A DNA stretch of 33,845 nt from a bacterium (GTDB lineage: Bacteria; Elusimicrobiota; Elusimicrobia; UBA1565; UBA9628). Shown here one piece after another: positions 1-8,402 of the stretch (its first letter is position 1; each line of letters starts with the position of its first letter). Where the stretch lies: the NCBI GenBank assembly GCA_021799485.1, contig JAJZAK010000026.1, positions 1 to 33,845 of the forward strand, in the 5' to 3' direction. The notes under the pieces are model-generated. The model saw only the letters and a list, made by a program, of their open reading frames with translations. It was not told the origin of the DNA and did no database searches. A program made the translations under genes and the position numbers.

Positions 1-20
1 CCCATTTTGAAGTATCATGC

Positions 21-56
21 TTTCACCTCGCGGGTGAAAAGTTGTCGCTTTTCACC
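21..56. promoter_or_regulatory. Inverted repeat TTTCACC-N5-GGTGAAA with an extra half-site, possible operator
   Basis: A perfect 7-base inverted repeat, TTTCACC (21-27) and GGTGAAA (33-39), is separated by TCGCG. It is followed by GTTGTC and a third half-site, TTTTCACC (49-56). The same palindrome with the same 5-base spacing, again followed by GTTGTC, occurs at 9413-9431 before the act operon. It could be a transcription factor site or a short RNA hairpin. I do not recognise a known regulator for it. Confidence 0.5.
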
Positions 57-114
57 GATTCTTCCCTACCGTCGGGACGCGAGGTATTTTATTTCTTCAG
101 ACCTCGGGCTTGCT

Positions 115-169
115 TGAGGATTTGGGGAGCGTAAATGTAATTGACAGCTGGAGAATCATCTGTTATCTT
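115..169 (+). promoter_or_regulatory. Promoter of the envelope operon (TGAGGATTTGG box, TTGACA, TATCTT)
   Basis: A perfect -35 hexamer TTGACA (141-146) is followed after 17 bases by TATCTT (164-169), a 4 of 6 match to the -10 consensus. The 11-base box TGAGGATTTGG (115-125) ends 15 bases before TTGACA. An identical box sits at the identical distance from TTGACA in the act promoter. Transcription would start about 6 to 8 bases after 169, almost on the ATG at 179, so the mRNA is probably leaderless. Confidence 0.6.
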
Positions 170-178
170 AGTTCGGCC

Positions 179-1159
179 ATGAATCGGGATAGCTTGGGGC
201 GGCGACTGCTGGATCTTCTCAATCAGCGTATTACGATCATGGTGATTGGGGGGGTCGAAAAACGGCCGTGGCGCTGGCAGTTCACGGGAGGCTTTCTCCT
301 CTTCGCGGCGGCTTCCTGGGCGGGGCTCGTTGTCTGGGCCGGCTATTTGGTTCAGGACCGTGTGGATTACTGGGTCACCAAGGCCGACGACCGTCTATTG
401 CGCGTCAAGCTGGACAAGCTCCTCTCCGATATGGAGCGCTCCCAGGCCATGCTTGACAACGCCAGCGTGACTGACCGCGAGATGCGCGCCTATCTGGCGC
501 TTAGGCGCGCCCCTGAGAATGGCGCCGACGGCGTGGGCGGTCCCACGGCGCAGGACCTGCATGCCCTGAGGGCCGCTATCGCGAGCCCGGCCGCCGCCAT
601 CAACCAGGCTTCCTGGACAAGGGACATCGAACGCCTGCGCGAGGAATCCGAGCGCCGACTTGCCAGTTTCCAAGAGATTTCGTGGTATCTGACGAACCGC
701 CTGACCCTCGAGCGCGCGACGCCGGATCACTGGCCGGTTGAAGGCCGAATCACCTCCTTTTTTGGCTACCGCTTTTCTCCCATCAGGAGATATGGCGAGC
801 CGTGGAACGGGGAGTTCCACCCTGGCATCGACATCGCCAATCGCCCCGACACTCTGATCCGGTCGGCCGCCGACGGCACCGTCCGCTTCGCGGGCTGGTC
901 GGCAGGCTACGGGGAAGTCGTCGTCATCGACCACGGCTATGGCTATTCGACGCTCTACGGACATACATCCAAAGCGCTTGTCCGCACCGGGGAGCGGGTG
1001 CGCCGCGGACAGCCTATCGCCTATATGGGGACGACGGGCCGCTCCACTGGCGCGCATCTTCACTTTGAGATCTGGAAGTGGGGAAAGCCGACGAACCCCT
1101 TGAAGACCTTGAAAATCCACGGCAAGGGCCGACCCTCGGGCGCGGAGTCCGAGGGATGA
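179..1159 (+). CDS. M23-family zinc metallopeptidase, membrane-anchored peptidoglycan hydrolase
   Basis: This 326-residue protein has one N-terminal membrane segment (about residues 35-58), a short charged helical region, and a C-terminal LytM/M23 domain. The expected zinc ligands are present: H214 and D218 in the HPGID motif and H295 in HLHF, with H293 as the other HxH histidine. M23 enzymes cut peptide crosslinks of peptidoglycan in the periplasm. The start at 179 is chosen because it lies just after a strong promoter; the frame is open further upstream, but that part would precede the transcript. An ATG at 239 is an alternative. It is the first gene of an operon and overlaps the bactofilin gene by ATGA. 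M23 peptidases and bactofilins are frequent partners in cell-shape control. Confidence 0.9.
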   Translation: MNRDSLGRRLLDLLNQRITIMVIGGVEKRPWRWQFTGGFLLFAAASWAGLVVWAGYLVQDRVDYWVTKADDRLLRVKLDKLLSDMERSQAMLDNASVTDREMRAYLALRRAPENGADGVGGPTAQDLHALRAAIASPAAAINQASWTRDIERLREESERRLASFQEISWYLTNRLTLERATPDHWPVEGRITSFFGYRFSPIRRYGEPWNGEFHPGIDIANRPDTLIRSAADGTVRFAGWSAGYGEVVVIDHGYGYSTLYGHTSKALVRTGERVRRGQPIAYMGTTGRSTGAHLHFEIWKWGKPTNPLKTLKIHGKGRPSGAESEG

Positions 1160-1596
1160 GCTTGTTCGCGAACGGAAAAGCCCTGGCCGGCGAGGCTGGC
1201 GAGCACCTCACCCTGGTCGGGGAAGAGGCCTATTTTCACGGAGTCCTCACCGCCAAGGGCTCGCTGCGCGTCGATGGTTTCGTGGAGGGCGATGTCGCCG
1301 ACGCCATTAACGTGGAGGTCGGCAAGAAGGGCCGGGTTAAGGGCAATATCGCCGCCGAGGCCGTCGTAATCGCCGGCGAACTCGAGGGAGACGTGATCGC
1401 GAGCCGCTCCGTGGAGCTCATCAGCCAAGCCAAGCTCATAGGCAACATCAAGACTCCCAGCCTCGTGATCGGGGCAGGGGCTTTTTTTGAGGGAAGCTGC
1501 GTCATGTCCCCGTCGCGCTCCGGCGAAGGCGAGGTGTCCCTGCGCGCGGAAGCCGCGGCGCTCTCCTCGAAGCGCTCCGGCCGCTCGGACGATTAG
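1156..1596 (+). CDS. Bactofilin (polymer-forming cytoskeletal protein)
   Basis: This 146-residue protein carries the bactofilin beta-helix repeats (DUF583). Short repeated units such as GSLRVDGFVEGDV, GRVKGNI and AKLIGNIK fill about residues 20-110, with a low-complexity charged tail after that. Bactofilins polymerise without nucleotide and scaffold peptidoglycan enzymes at the membrane. The ATG at 1156 overlaps the stop of the M23 gene by four bases (ATGA), which indicates translational coupling. An upstream in-frame ATG at 1078 would lie deep inside the peptidase gene and is not preferred. The pairing suggests that this bactofilin positions the upstream peptidase. Confidence 0.92.
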   Translation: MSLFANGKALAGEAGEHLTLVGEEAYFHGVLTAKGSLRVDGFVEGDVADAINVEVGKKGRVKGNIAAEAVVIAGELEGDVIASRSVELISQAKLIGNIKTPSLVIGAGAFFEGSCVMSPSRSGEGEVSLRAEAAALSSKRSGRSDD

Positions 1597-1602
1597 AACC
1601 TG

Positions 1603-2307
1603 ATGATCCCTTGGTTCGCCAAGCACAAGGAAGTTTTTTTCATAGCGACGACGATCATCTTCGTCTTGGGGACGTTCGTTGGTCTCGGCGGATACTTTTT
1701 TTCTTGCGGAGGCAGCCGCCAAGCGGTTGCCGTCGTAGGCTCGACACAGATTCCCTATGCGACTTTTCTCCGGCGCGTCAACCGCTACGTGGACGCCTTG
1801 AGAGCGAAGGGAAAGGAAGTCGACGATAAGACGTTGCAGGCGATCAAGCAGGAGATGCTTCGCGACATGCTCGTCAACCAGATCCTCCTTGAGCGCGCCC
1901 GGCGCATGGGAGTCCGGGTGACCGACGTGGACGTGGCGCGGCAGATCGAGGCGACCCCGGCCTTCAGCCGCGATGGGCGCTTCGATCAGCAGGTTTATTT
2001 TCAAATTCTGCAAAGAGCCTTCCAGGAGACGCCCCAGGAGTACGAAAGGTCGTTGAAGGAGGATCTCCAGGTCCAGCAGTTCAAGCAGTTGGTCTACCAG
2101 ACGGCCAAGACCAGTCCTCTCGAATTGGAGGCGCTCTATCGATCGCAACATGGGGGCTCGCTCAAGGGCTTCGATAAGGAAAGGGCCGAGTTTCAGAGGA
2201 AAGTCCATGAGGAGCGCGCCCTGCAGCTCATCAACTATTATCTGCGCCAGGCCGTCAGCCAGATTCCCATCAAGGACTTTTTGAAGCAGCGGGAATCGGG
2301 GGCGTAA
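1603..2307 (+). CDS. SurA/PpiD N-terminal-domain protein, membrane-anchored, lacking the PPIase domain
   Basis: This 234-residue protein has a membrane segment at about residues 12-34, then a region resembling the SurA N-terminal chaperone domain. That region has the typical pattern of a short strand (AVAVVGSTQI), a helix starting YATFLRRV, and helices around EMLRDMLVNQILLERARRMGV. A complete SurA or PpiD continues into one or more parvulin domains. Here the protein ends after the helical part, with no parvulin-like sequence. The likely role is a periplasmic holdase or an assembly factor for envelope proteins. It starts six bases after the bactofilin stop, and its TAA overlaps the next ATG (TAATG). 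Confidence 0.75.
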   Translation: MIPWFAKHKEVFFIATTIIFVLGTFVGLGGYFFSCGGSRQAVAVVGSTQIPYATFLRRVNRYVDALRAKGKEVDDKTLQAIKQEMLRDMLVNQILLERARRMGVRVTDVDVARQIEATPAFSRDGRFDQQVYFQILQRAFQETPQEYERSLKEDLQVQQFKQLVYQTAKTSPLELEALYRSQHGGSLKGFDKERAEFQRKVHEERALQLINYYLRQAVSQIPIKDFLKQRESGA

Positions 2308-3137
2308 TGAGCCGCGGCCGGCTCCTTTCGGCCGGCGCTCTTTTTGTAGCATTCACGGCGCCATCGCCTCCGGTCCTCGCGCAGGCCCGCAGACCAAAAA
2401 TCGCCGTTGTCATCGACGATTTCGGTATTACGAGCCGCAAGAACGTTCCCGACCGGTACTGGATGGAAATTCCCTGGCCTGTCAGCTTCGCGGTCATGCC
2501 GGAATCGCCCCGCACCAGGAAAGCCGCGCGGGAGACTCTCCAGCACGGCCATGAGTTGCTGATCCATTTCCCGTTCGACCCCTTCCTGGATTTAAGTCTG
2601 CGGCCAGACCGCGTCTATCCTGGAGACGCCAAGCAGGTCGAGTGGTTGTTTAAAAAGGCGATGAAGGAGATTCCTGGCGCCAAAGGCCTCAACAACCATC
2701 GTTCGCTCAAGGCCACCCAGAACCGGCCGTTAATGGCTTGGTTCATGAAGTTTTTAAAACCGACCGGCCTCTACTTCGTCGACAGCCGCGTTTCCGCTAA
2801 GAGCGTCGCCTATGACGAGGCCCGCAAGGAGGGGCTGCGGACAGCTCGCCTCAGCTATTTTCTCGACACGGCCGGCGTTCACTCTCGCGACTTCTGCCGT
2901 CAGAAGCTCCGCTTGGCCGCCGTGATCGCGCGCAAGAAGGGCTCCGTGCTCGTGATCGGCCATCATTATTTCTGGGCGACCTACAAGTGTCTTGTCGAGG
3001 AGGTGCCGGAACTCCAGAAGGAGGGCTACGACTTTGTTTTCGCCTCCCAGGTCGCGAAGGCCTTTGCGCCCGACAAGGTCAAGGGTGCCGGCGGAGGGAG
3101 TCGAACCCACACGGCGCTAAGCGCCGAGCGATTTTGA
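2307..3137 (+). CDS. Divergent polysaccharide deacetylase family protein, ending inside a tRNA gene
   Basis: This 276-residue protein starts with a signal peptide (about residues 1-28, cleavage likely after VLA). It then shows the divergent polysaccharide deacetylase (YibQ/DUF610) pattern: KIAVVIDDFG near the start, HELLIHFPFDP, GLNNHRSL, GLYFVDSR, and the C-terminal segment around GSVLVIGHHYFW. The family has a NodB-like fold; substrates are mostly unknown but envelope polysaccharide is likely. The recognisable domain ends near residue 255. The last 17 codons and the TGA are read antisense through the tRNA-Leu gene, giving a tail that starts GAGGGSRTHT. No earlier stop exists in frame. It is the last gene of the envelope operon. 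Confidence 0.85.
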   Translation: MSRGRLLSAGALFVAFTAPSPPVLAQARRPKIAVVIDDFGITSRKNVPDRYWMEIPWPVSFAVMPESPRTRKAARETLQHGHELLIHFPFDPFLDLSLRPDRVYPGDAKQVEWLFKKAMKEIPGAKGLNNHRSLKATQNRPLMAWFMKFLKPTGLYFVDSRVSAKSVAYDEARKEGLRTARLSYFLDTAGVHSRDFCRQKLRLAAVIARKKGSVLVIGHHYFWATYKCLVEEVPELQKEGYDFVFASQVAKAFAPDKVKGAGGGSRTHTALSAERF

Positions 3138-3170
3138 GTCGCTTGCGTCTGCCAGTTCCGCCACGCCGGC
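3086..3170 (-). tRNA. tRNA-Leu, anticodon CAA
   Basis: The minus strand folds as a class II tRNA of 85 nt. The acceptor arms GCCGGCG and CGCCGGC pair perfectly. The anticodon stem AGCGA/TCGCT carries the loop CTCAAAA, so the anticodon is CAA and it reads UUG. The long variable arm is GGCGC-TTA-GCGCC, and the T arm has the GGTTCGACTCC core. The discriminator is A, and the following genomic bases are CCC, so CCA is not encoded. A -10-like TAAAAT (3184-3189, minus strand) lies 13 bases upstream, inside the end of lon. Confidence 0.95.
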
Positions 3171-5495
3171 GTTGATAGCCGGCATTTTATCATTTCGTGA
3201 ACTCGTGCCGCGGCCGGAGGCTGGGAGCGCGGTCGAGAGAACCTCGTCCATTTCCTTGACGAAGACGAAGCTAATCGAACGCTTGAGCTCCTCCGGCAGC
3301 ACGAGAAGGTCTTTGCGATTGGCTTCGGGAAGGATGACCGTCCCGATCCCGGCCCGGTGGGCCGCAAGAATTTTTTCCTTGACGCCTCCCACGGGCAGGA
3401 CAAGTCCCGTCAAGGTTATTTCTCCGGTCATCGCAAGATCCGAGCGCAAGGCCAAGCCCGTGTAGGCGGAGGCGATCGCCGCGGCGATCGCCGCCCCCGC
3501 CGAGGGGCCGTCCTTGGGAACGGCGCCGGCGGGCACATGGACATGGAGGCCCTGGCCGCTGAAGGGGCCGATGCGGAGTTCGTGGCTGTGGCCGATCACC
3601 CAGCTCAGCGCCGCCTTCACGGATTCCTTCATCACGGCGCCCAGGCTGCCGGTGATCGTGAGACCCTCGCCCCCGGGAAGGAGGGCCGTCTCGATGTAGA
3701 GGATCTCTCCGCCCTGGGGAGTCCAGGCGAGGCCTGCGGCCACCCCGGGACGCAACTCCTTGCGGGCCTCCTCCTCGAAGAAGGGCGCCGGCCCGAGCCA
3801 ATTCTCGATTTCTCCCGCGCTGATCGCGAGATATCTTGTCTCGCCCTCGGCCCGGCGCATGGCGACCCTTCGGGCGATGCCGGCGAGCTTACGCTCCAGT
3901 TGCCTCAGGCCCGCTTCCCGGGTGTAGCGCCGAATGATGTGCCGCAGCGTCGGATCGTCGACGGTCGCCTGGGTTGAGGATATGCCGGCCTGCCGCCATT
4001 GGCGCTCCATGAGATAGCGCCGCGCGATCGCCACCTTTTCCTCCTCGCTGTAGCCCGAGAGTTCGAGGATTTCCATGCGGTCGAGCAGCGGCGCGGGAAC
4101 GGTGTCGAGGGCGTTGGCCGTCGTGATGAAGAATACCTTGGAGAGATCGTAGGGAATGTCGAGGTAGTTGTCCCTGAAGGCCGAGTTTTGGGCCGGGTCG
4201 AGGACTTCCATGAGCGCCGCGGCGGGGTCGCCTCGGAAATCTCGGCCCAGTTTGTCGATCTCGTCCATCATGATGAGAGGATTGGACACGCCCGCGCGCC
4301 GGATCGCCTGGATGATTCGTCCAGGCATGGCGCCGACGTAGGTACGGCGATGGCCCCGAAGCTCGGCTTCATCGTGAACGCCGCCGAGGCTCGTGCGTTC
4401 GAAGGGGCGTCCCAAGGCCGCCGCAATCGACTGCCCGAGCGAGGTCTTCCCGGTTCCGGGCGGGCCCACGAAGCAGAGGATGGGGGCATTGGCCCGGGGG
4501 TTGAGCTTCATGACGGAAAGGTGCTCGAGAATCCTCTTCTTCACTTCTTCCAGGTCGTAGTGGTCCCGGTCGAGGATGGCGCGGGCGCGCCTCAAGTCGA
4601 GATTGTCGGTGGCAAGTCTGTTCCAGGGCAGGTCCAGGATGAGATCGACGTAGCCGCGAAGAACCTGGTATTCGGGAGAGGCCGCCGAGAGGCGCGCGAG
4701 TCGGTCGAGCTGGAGATCGAGTTCCTTGCGCGCATGCTCCGGGAGATCTATCCGCTCCGCCCGTTTTCGAAGCTCCGTGTCCTCTGGGGCCGACTCTCCG
4801 AGCTCCGATTGGATGGCGCGAAGCTGTTCTCGCAGGAAATATTCCCGTTGCTGCTTGCTCATTTGTTCCTGGGCTTGGCTTGAAATCTTGTTTCGCAACT
4901 GAAGGATCTGTTCCTCGCGCTCCAGATGTTTGAGAACGAGCCTAAGCCCAGCCTCGCGGACATCCGTCTCAAGGAGCTCCTGCTCCTGGATGACGTTAAG
5001 GCCAAGGAACATAGCGGTCAAATAGGCCTGGACGAGAGGATCCTCCACTCGCTCAAGTCCCTCGAAGGCGTCGGCGACCTCTCCGCGAAGCAGGGACAAA
5101 ACGCGCTCTAGCCGGTCGGAGAGCTCTCTTTTAAGCGCTTCGAGGAGCGTCGGGTCCGTGGTCATGACCTCGCGCGGCTCAAAATCGGCCTCTAAAAAAG
5201 GCTTTTCGCGCGTGATGCGTTGGATTTTGACCCTCTGAACGCCTTCGACGACCGTGTGGATCTGGCCTCCAACCCGGCTCCAGCGCCGGATGACGCCGCG
5301 AGTGCCGACTTGATAGATGTCGTCCCAACGTGGTTCCTCAATATCTGTTTTTTGGGATACCACGAGGATAGGGTGGTCGTTTTGTGCGAGCGCCGCCTCG
5401 ATCGCCTGGACGGAGGAGGGGCGCCCCGCGGCGAGGGGAAGGGTGATGCGGGGAAAGAGAACCGTGTTTCGGATCGGCAAAAGGGGTAGTGTCAT
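3117..5495 (-). CDS. lon: Lon ATP-dependent serine protease
   Basis: This 792-residue protein is a full-length bacterial LonA. The N-terminal substrate domain begins LPLLPIRNTVLFP. A Walker A motif (GPPGTGKTSLG) and Walker B (LIMMDEIDKLG) mark the AAA module. The protease domain has KDGPSAG with catalytic S665 and the Lys partner K708 in GGVKEK. Lon degrades misfolded and regulatory proteins in the cytoplasm. The frame is open 300 bases further upstream, but the conserved N-terminus and a preceding AGAAGG place the start at 5495. The normal end is near ALPASGRG. The last 17 codons and the TAG come from the tRNA-Leu gene on the same strand, which adds a tail beginning AGVAELADAS. Confidence 0.95.
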   Translation of the reverse strand: MTLPLLPIRNTVLFPRITLPLAAGRPSSVQAIEAALAQNDHPILVVSQKTDIEEPRWDDIYQVGTRGVIRRWSRVGGQIHTVVEGVQRVKIQRITREKPFLEADFEPREVMTTDPTLLEALKRELSDRLERVLSLLRGEVADAFEGLERVEDPLVQAYLTAMFLGLNVIQEQELLETDVREAGLRLVLKHLEREEQILQLRNKISSQAQEQMSKQQREYFLREQLRAIQSELGESAPEDTELRKRAERIDLPEHARKELDLQLDRLARLSAASPEYQVLRGYVDLILDLPWNRLATDNLDLRRARAILDRDHYDLEEVKKRILEHLSVMKLNPRANAPILCFVGPPGTGKTSLGQSIAAALGRPFERTSLGGVHDEAELRGHRRTYVGAMPGRIIQAIRRAGVSNPLIMMDEIDKLGRDFRGDPAAALMEVLDPAQNSAFRDNYLDIPYDLSKVFFITTANALDTVPAPLLDRMEILELSGYSEEEKVAIARRYLMERQWRQAGISSTQATVDDPTLRHIIRRYTREAGLRQLERKLAGIARRVAMRRAEGETRYLAISAGEIENWLGPAPFFEEEARKELRPGVAAGLAWTPQGGEILYIETALLPGGEGLTITGSLGAVMKESVKAALSWVIGHSHELRIGPFSGQGLHVHVPAGAVPKDGPSAGAAIAAAIASAYTGLALRSDLAMTGEITLTGLVLPVGGVKEKILAAHRAGIGTVILPEANRKDLLVLPEELKRSISFVFVKEMDEVLSTALPASGRGTSSRNDKMPAINAGVAELADASDSKSLGA

Positions 5496-5661
5496 GGCAG
5501 CGCCTTCTTTAAAATTTAAATTAGTTTGTCGCTTGCAACTAGCGCAACGCTCCTGCCATGGCGGCGATGTCGACAAAAGCGGCAACAAAGCGAGGGCGTC
5601 AACAGCAATGATCCGCTGTGCCGCTATTGCCGTCATGGCTGCTGTTGCTACAATGATGGTC
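5496..5661. promoter_or_regulatory. Divergent intergenic region between lon and the LhgO-like gene
   Basis: This 166-base gap carries both promoters. On the plus strand TTGCCG (5627-5632), 16 bases, then TACAAT (5649-5654) sits seven bases before the ATG at 5662. On the minus strand the lon side has an AT-rich tract (5508-5523), preceded by candidate -35 elements such as TTGCAA, and an AGAAGG before the start. I saw no CIRCE-type heat-shock operator. Confidence 0.4.
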
Positions 5662-6849
5662 ATGGTCGATTTCGCGATCATTGGAGGCGGCATCATCGGC
5701 TCCGCCGTCGCGCGGGAACTGGCTCGGCGCCAGGCGGGGCGTGTGATCGTCCTCGAAAAAGAGCCTGCGTTGGGCCGACATTCGAGCGGCCGCAACAGCG
5801 GCGTTATTCACTCGGGGATCAACCAGAAGCCCGGAAGCCTCAAGGCGCGCATGTGCGTTGAGGGCAGCCGCCGCGCGCGGGAGTTCTGCCGTCGCCGCGG
5901 CGTTCCGCTGAGGGAATGCGGGACGCTTGTCGTCGCGCGCGGGGAGCAGGAGCGGCGACTCCTCGAGCGGCTTCTCGAGATGGGTAACGCTTGCGGCGTC
6001 CCGGACCTTCAAATCTTGACGTCCGGGCAGATGGCGGACCGGGAGCCTGAGGCGCGTGGGGTGGCGGCGCTCCTGTCGCCGACGGGCGCGGTCGTCGATT
6101 CCGTCAAATTCCTGGAAGCCGTCGCCGATGAGGCCCGGGAACTCGGCGTCGAGTACCGGCTTGGAACTTTTGTCCATCGGGCCGAGAAAGGAAGGCTTTG
6201 GACCGTCGAGGGGCCGCTTGATGCGGGGCATATCGTCAATTGCGCGGGCCTCCACGCGGACCGCATCGCGCGCATGATGGGCGTTCGTCCCGATCTGCGC
6301 ATCATTCCTTTCCGGGGGGAATACATGGAGGTTTCGGGGCTCGGCGTTCGGAGCATGATTTATGAGGCGCCCGATCTTCGCTTCCCGTTCCTGGGCATCC
6401 ATTTGACTCGGGGGACGGACGGACGGCTCCTGGTGGGGCCGAGCGCGGTGCTTTCCTTCGGGCGCGAAGCGTACGAGAAGCAATTCCCAGTCCAGGAAGC
6501 GGTCGAGATGCTATCGTGGAGGCAATTCTGGCGCATGGCCGCCTCCGCGGCGTTTTTGGGGCTCGCGTGGAGAAACGCCCGCACGAGCCTTTCGCGGCGG
6601 GCGTTCGAGGCGGAAATGCTTACGTTGATCAAGGCGCCAGGTCCGGTGCGGCTCAAGCCCGCGCGAGCCGGAATCAGGGCGCAACTCGTCGATTCGTCCG
6701 GCCGTCTCGTGGACGATCTCGTTCTTGAGCGCGCGGATCGTTCAACCCATGTCCTCAACGCCGTTTCACCCGGCATGACCGCGAGCCTCGCTTTCGCGGA
6801 TTATGTGGCGGACGCGGCGCTCGGCTCAGCGCCCCCAAAAGCAGTATAA
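5662..6849 (+). CDS. lhgO: L-2-hydroxyglutarate oxidase-like FAD enzyme (LhgO family)
   Basis: This 395-residue protein begins with an FAD-binding Rossmann motif (IIGGGIIGSAVARELARR). It shows the DAO-superfamily signatures seen in LhgO: GRNSGVIHSGI, IPFRGEYMEV, HLTRGTDGRLLVGP and a C-terminal NAVSPGMTASLAFA. LhgO oxidises L-2-hydroxyglutarate to 2-oxoglutarate and passes electrons to the membrane quinone pool, which fits a respiring host. The frame is open for over 100 codons upstream, but the flavin motif fixes the start at 5662 (5653 or 5656 possible). A TACAAT box seven bases upstream suggests a leaderless mRNA. Exact substrate specificity cannot be read from sequence. Confidence 0.85.
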   Translation: MVDFAIIGGGIIGSAVARELARRQAGRVIVLEKEPALGRHSSGRNSGVIHSGINQKPGSLKARMCVEGSRRAREFCRRRGVPLRECGTLVVARGEQERRLLERLLEMGNACGVPDLQILTSGQMADREPEARGVAALLSPTGAVVDSVKFLEAVADEARELGVEYRLGTFVHRAEKGRLWTVEGPLDAGHIVNCAGLHADRIARMMGVRPDLRIIPFRGEYMEVSGLGVRSMIYEAPDLRFPFLGIHLTRGTDGRLLVGPSAVLSFGREAYEKQFPVQEAVEMLSWRQFWRMAASAAFLGLAWRNARTSLSRRAFEAEMLTLIKAPGPVRLKPARAGIRAQLVDSSGRLVDDLVLERADRSTHVLNAVSPGMTASLAFADYVADAALGSAPPKAV

Positions 6850-6850
6850 T
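6845..6850 (+). promoter_or_regulatory. Perfect -10 box TATAAT overlapping the lhgO stop
   Basis: TATAAT at 6845-6850 contains the TAA stop of the preceding gene. It lies 20 bases before the ATG at 6871, and no Shine-Dalgarno sequence lies between. I could not find a good -35 element at 16 to 18 bases. The glycosylphosphotransferase probably has its own promoter here. Confidence 0.4.
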
Positions 6851-6870
6851 TCGTCTTCAGACTCTCCGTC

Positions 6871-8325
6871 ATGCCAGCCGCCGACGAAGCGACGATTTTA
6901 CCCAAAGCCGCCAATTACTGGACTGATATTTCCTGGCGCACCCTGTGGGCCGCAAGCGCAATCGCCCTGGACGCATTTTTGCTCGGTATTTCTTTCTACT
7001 GCGCTTGGGCCGTCAGATTCCATACGCGATTTTTCGTGGTCTTCTTTCCGTTTCCCCACGGTGATATTCTTCACTGGGCCTATTACGCCGGCTTCCTGCC
7101 GCCTGTCATCTTCGTATGGCTGTTCATCCTGTGGTATGGAGCCGGCATTTATCGCGAACCGAGCGCATCCTGGGAGGATCTCGCGTTCAGCTTGCTGAAA
7201 GGATGCCTTCAGGGATGGGCGGCCATGATGGCGTTGAGCTTCCTCTATCACCGGCTATCGGACTCCAGGCTGGTCTTCGTGGTGATGATTCCCTTCGCGT
7301 TCGCGAGCCTGCTGCTCGGACATCGTCTCCTTGGAGAGCTGTGGAGCCGGGCGCGTCGAGCGCTGGCGGGAGAAGCGGTGCTGCTCCTCGTGGGAGATGA
7401 CCGGACGAGCCAAATCCTGGACGCCAAGCTCTCGAAGCTCAACCATCGGCGGATCCTGACGATGCCGCCGGCGTGCGCGGGGGATATACGCCGCAAGGTC
7501 CGGGAGTGTGGAGTTTCGGAGCTCTTCCTGACAAACAGCGGCCTTGATCGCGAGGGGCTTTTGTCCTTGGCCGACGAGTTCGAGGGCGCGGGCGTCGATG
7601 TGCGTATTGTGCCGAGCCTCTTGGAGCTGCGCATGGGGGAGATTCAGATCGATCAAGCCTTCGGCATTCCCACGCTGAGGCTCCGGCATTGCTCGCTCTC
7701 GGGCGTCGATGCCATCGTCAAGCGTCTTTTTGACGTCATTTTTTCACTTTGCGTTTTTGCAGTCGGCTTTATCCCGGCTCTCGTGATCGGCCTGCTGATC
7801 AAAGCAGACTCCAAGGGGCCGATCCTGTTCCGTCAGCGCCGCATTGGATATCGCGGCAGGGCATTCGAAGTGTTCAAGTTCCGGACCATGGTGGCCGACG
7901 CGGAGGATCGTCTGATGTCGCTCCGGGCGGCCGCGGACGGTCTCGATGATCCCATTTTCTTCAAAGCGAAGGATGACCCTCGTATTACCCGAGTCGGCCG
8001 GTGGCTTCGGCGTCTGAGTCTTGATGAGTTCCCTCAGTTCATCAATGTGCTGCGGGGGGAGATGTCCGTCGTCGGCCCGAGGCCGATGCTGGTGGCCGGA
8101 GAGCTTCCCGAGCTGGAAAGGCGCTATGGGAAGTCCGCCAACAAAATACTTAATGCCCGGCCTGGCATCACGGGGTTGTGGCAGGTATCGGGCCGATCGG
8201 ATATTTCCGACGAGAAGCGTTTTGACCTCGACCTCTACTATATCGAGCACTGGTCGCCCGGCCTTGATTTGCGGATCATTCTTAAGACCATACCCGCGAT
8301 GCTCTTCGCCAAAGGCGCGTATTAG
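6871..8325 (+). CDS. Exopolysaccharide polyprenyl glycosylphosphotransferase (WbaP/WcaJ type)
   Basis: This 484-residue protein has four or five N-terminal membrane segments (about residues 20-150), a soluble Rossmann-like middle region, and a C-terminal bacterial sugar transferase domain from about residue 284. Family signatures are KRLFDVIFS, FRQRRIGYRGRAFEVFKFRTM, LSLDEFPQFINVLRGEMSVV followed by GPRP, and ARPGITGLWQVSGRS. These enzymes move a sugar-1-phosphate from a nucleotide sugar to undecaprenyl phosphate, the first step of capsule, O-antigen or exopolysaccharide assembly. No other polysaccharide-assembly genes are adjacent, so this initiating enzyme appears solitary here. Confidence 0.92.
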   Translation: MPAADEATILPKAANYWTDISWRTLWAASAIALDAFLLGISFYCAWAVRFHTRFFVVFFPFPHGDILHWAYYAGFLPPVIFVWLFILWYGAGIYREPSASWEDLAFSLLKGCLQGWAAMMALSFLYHRLSDSRLVFVVMIPFAFASLLLGHRLLGELWSRARRALAGEAVLLLVGDDRTSQILDAKLSKLNHRRILTMPPACAGDIRRKVRECGVSELFLTNSGLDREGLLSLADEFEGAGVDVRIVPSLLELRMGEIQIDQAFGIPTLRLRHCSLSGVDAIVKRLFDVIFSLCVFAVGFIPALVIGLLIKADSKGPILFRQRRIGYRGRAFEVFKFRTMVADAEDRLMSLRAAADGLDDPIFFKAKDDPRITRVGRWLRRLSLDEFPQFINVLRGEMSVVGPRPMLVAGELPELERRYGKSANKILNARPGITGLWQVSGRSDISDEKRFDLDLYYIEHWSPGLDLRIILKTIPAMLFAKGAY

Positions 8326-8402
8326 CCTTTTAATTGACCCCTGCTGTTGGAATTAGTAATTTGATGGCGTCGGGATCATTTAATCAGGGGGAATAAATTG
8401 AG

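Noticed and set aside
5533..5547. TTGC-N7-GCAA inverted repeat upstream of lon as a heat-shock operator
   Set aside because: It is only four bases per arm and does not match CIRCE or HAIR elements, so it is likely chance.
5317..5661. Upstream extension of the LhgO-like gene by 115 codons
   Set aside because: The FAD-binding strand must be near the N-terminus, and the extension overlaps the lon start on the other strand.
5496..5795. Upstream extension of lon by 100 codons
   Set aside because: The extension is not Lon-like, crosses the divergent promoter region, and the conserved Lon N-terminus starts at 5495 with a ribosome site.
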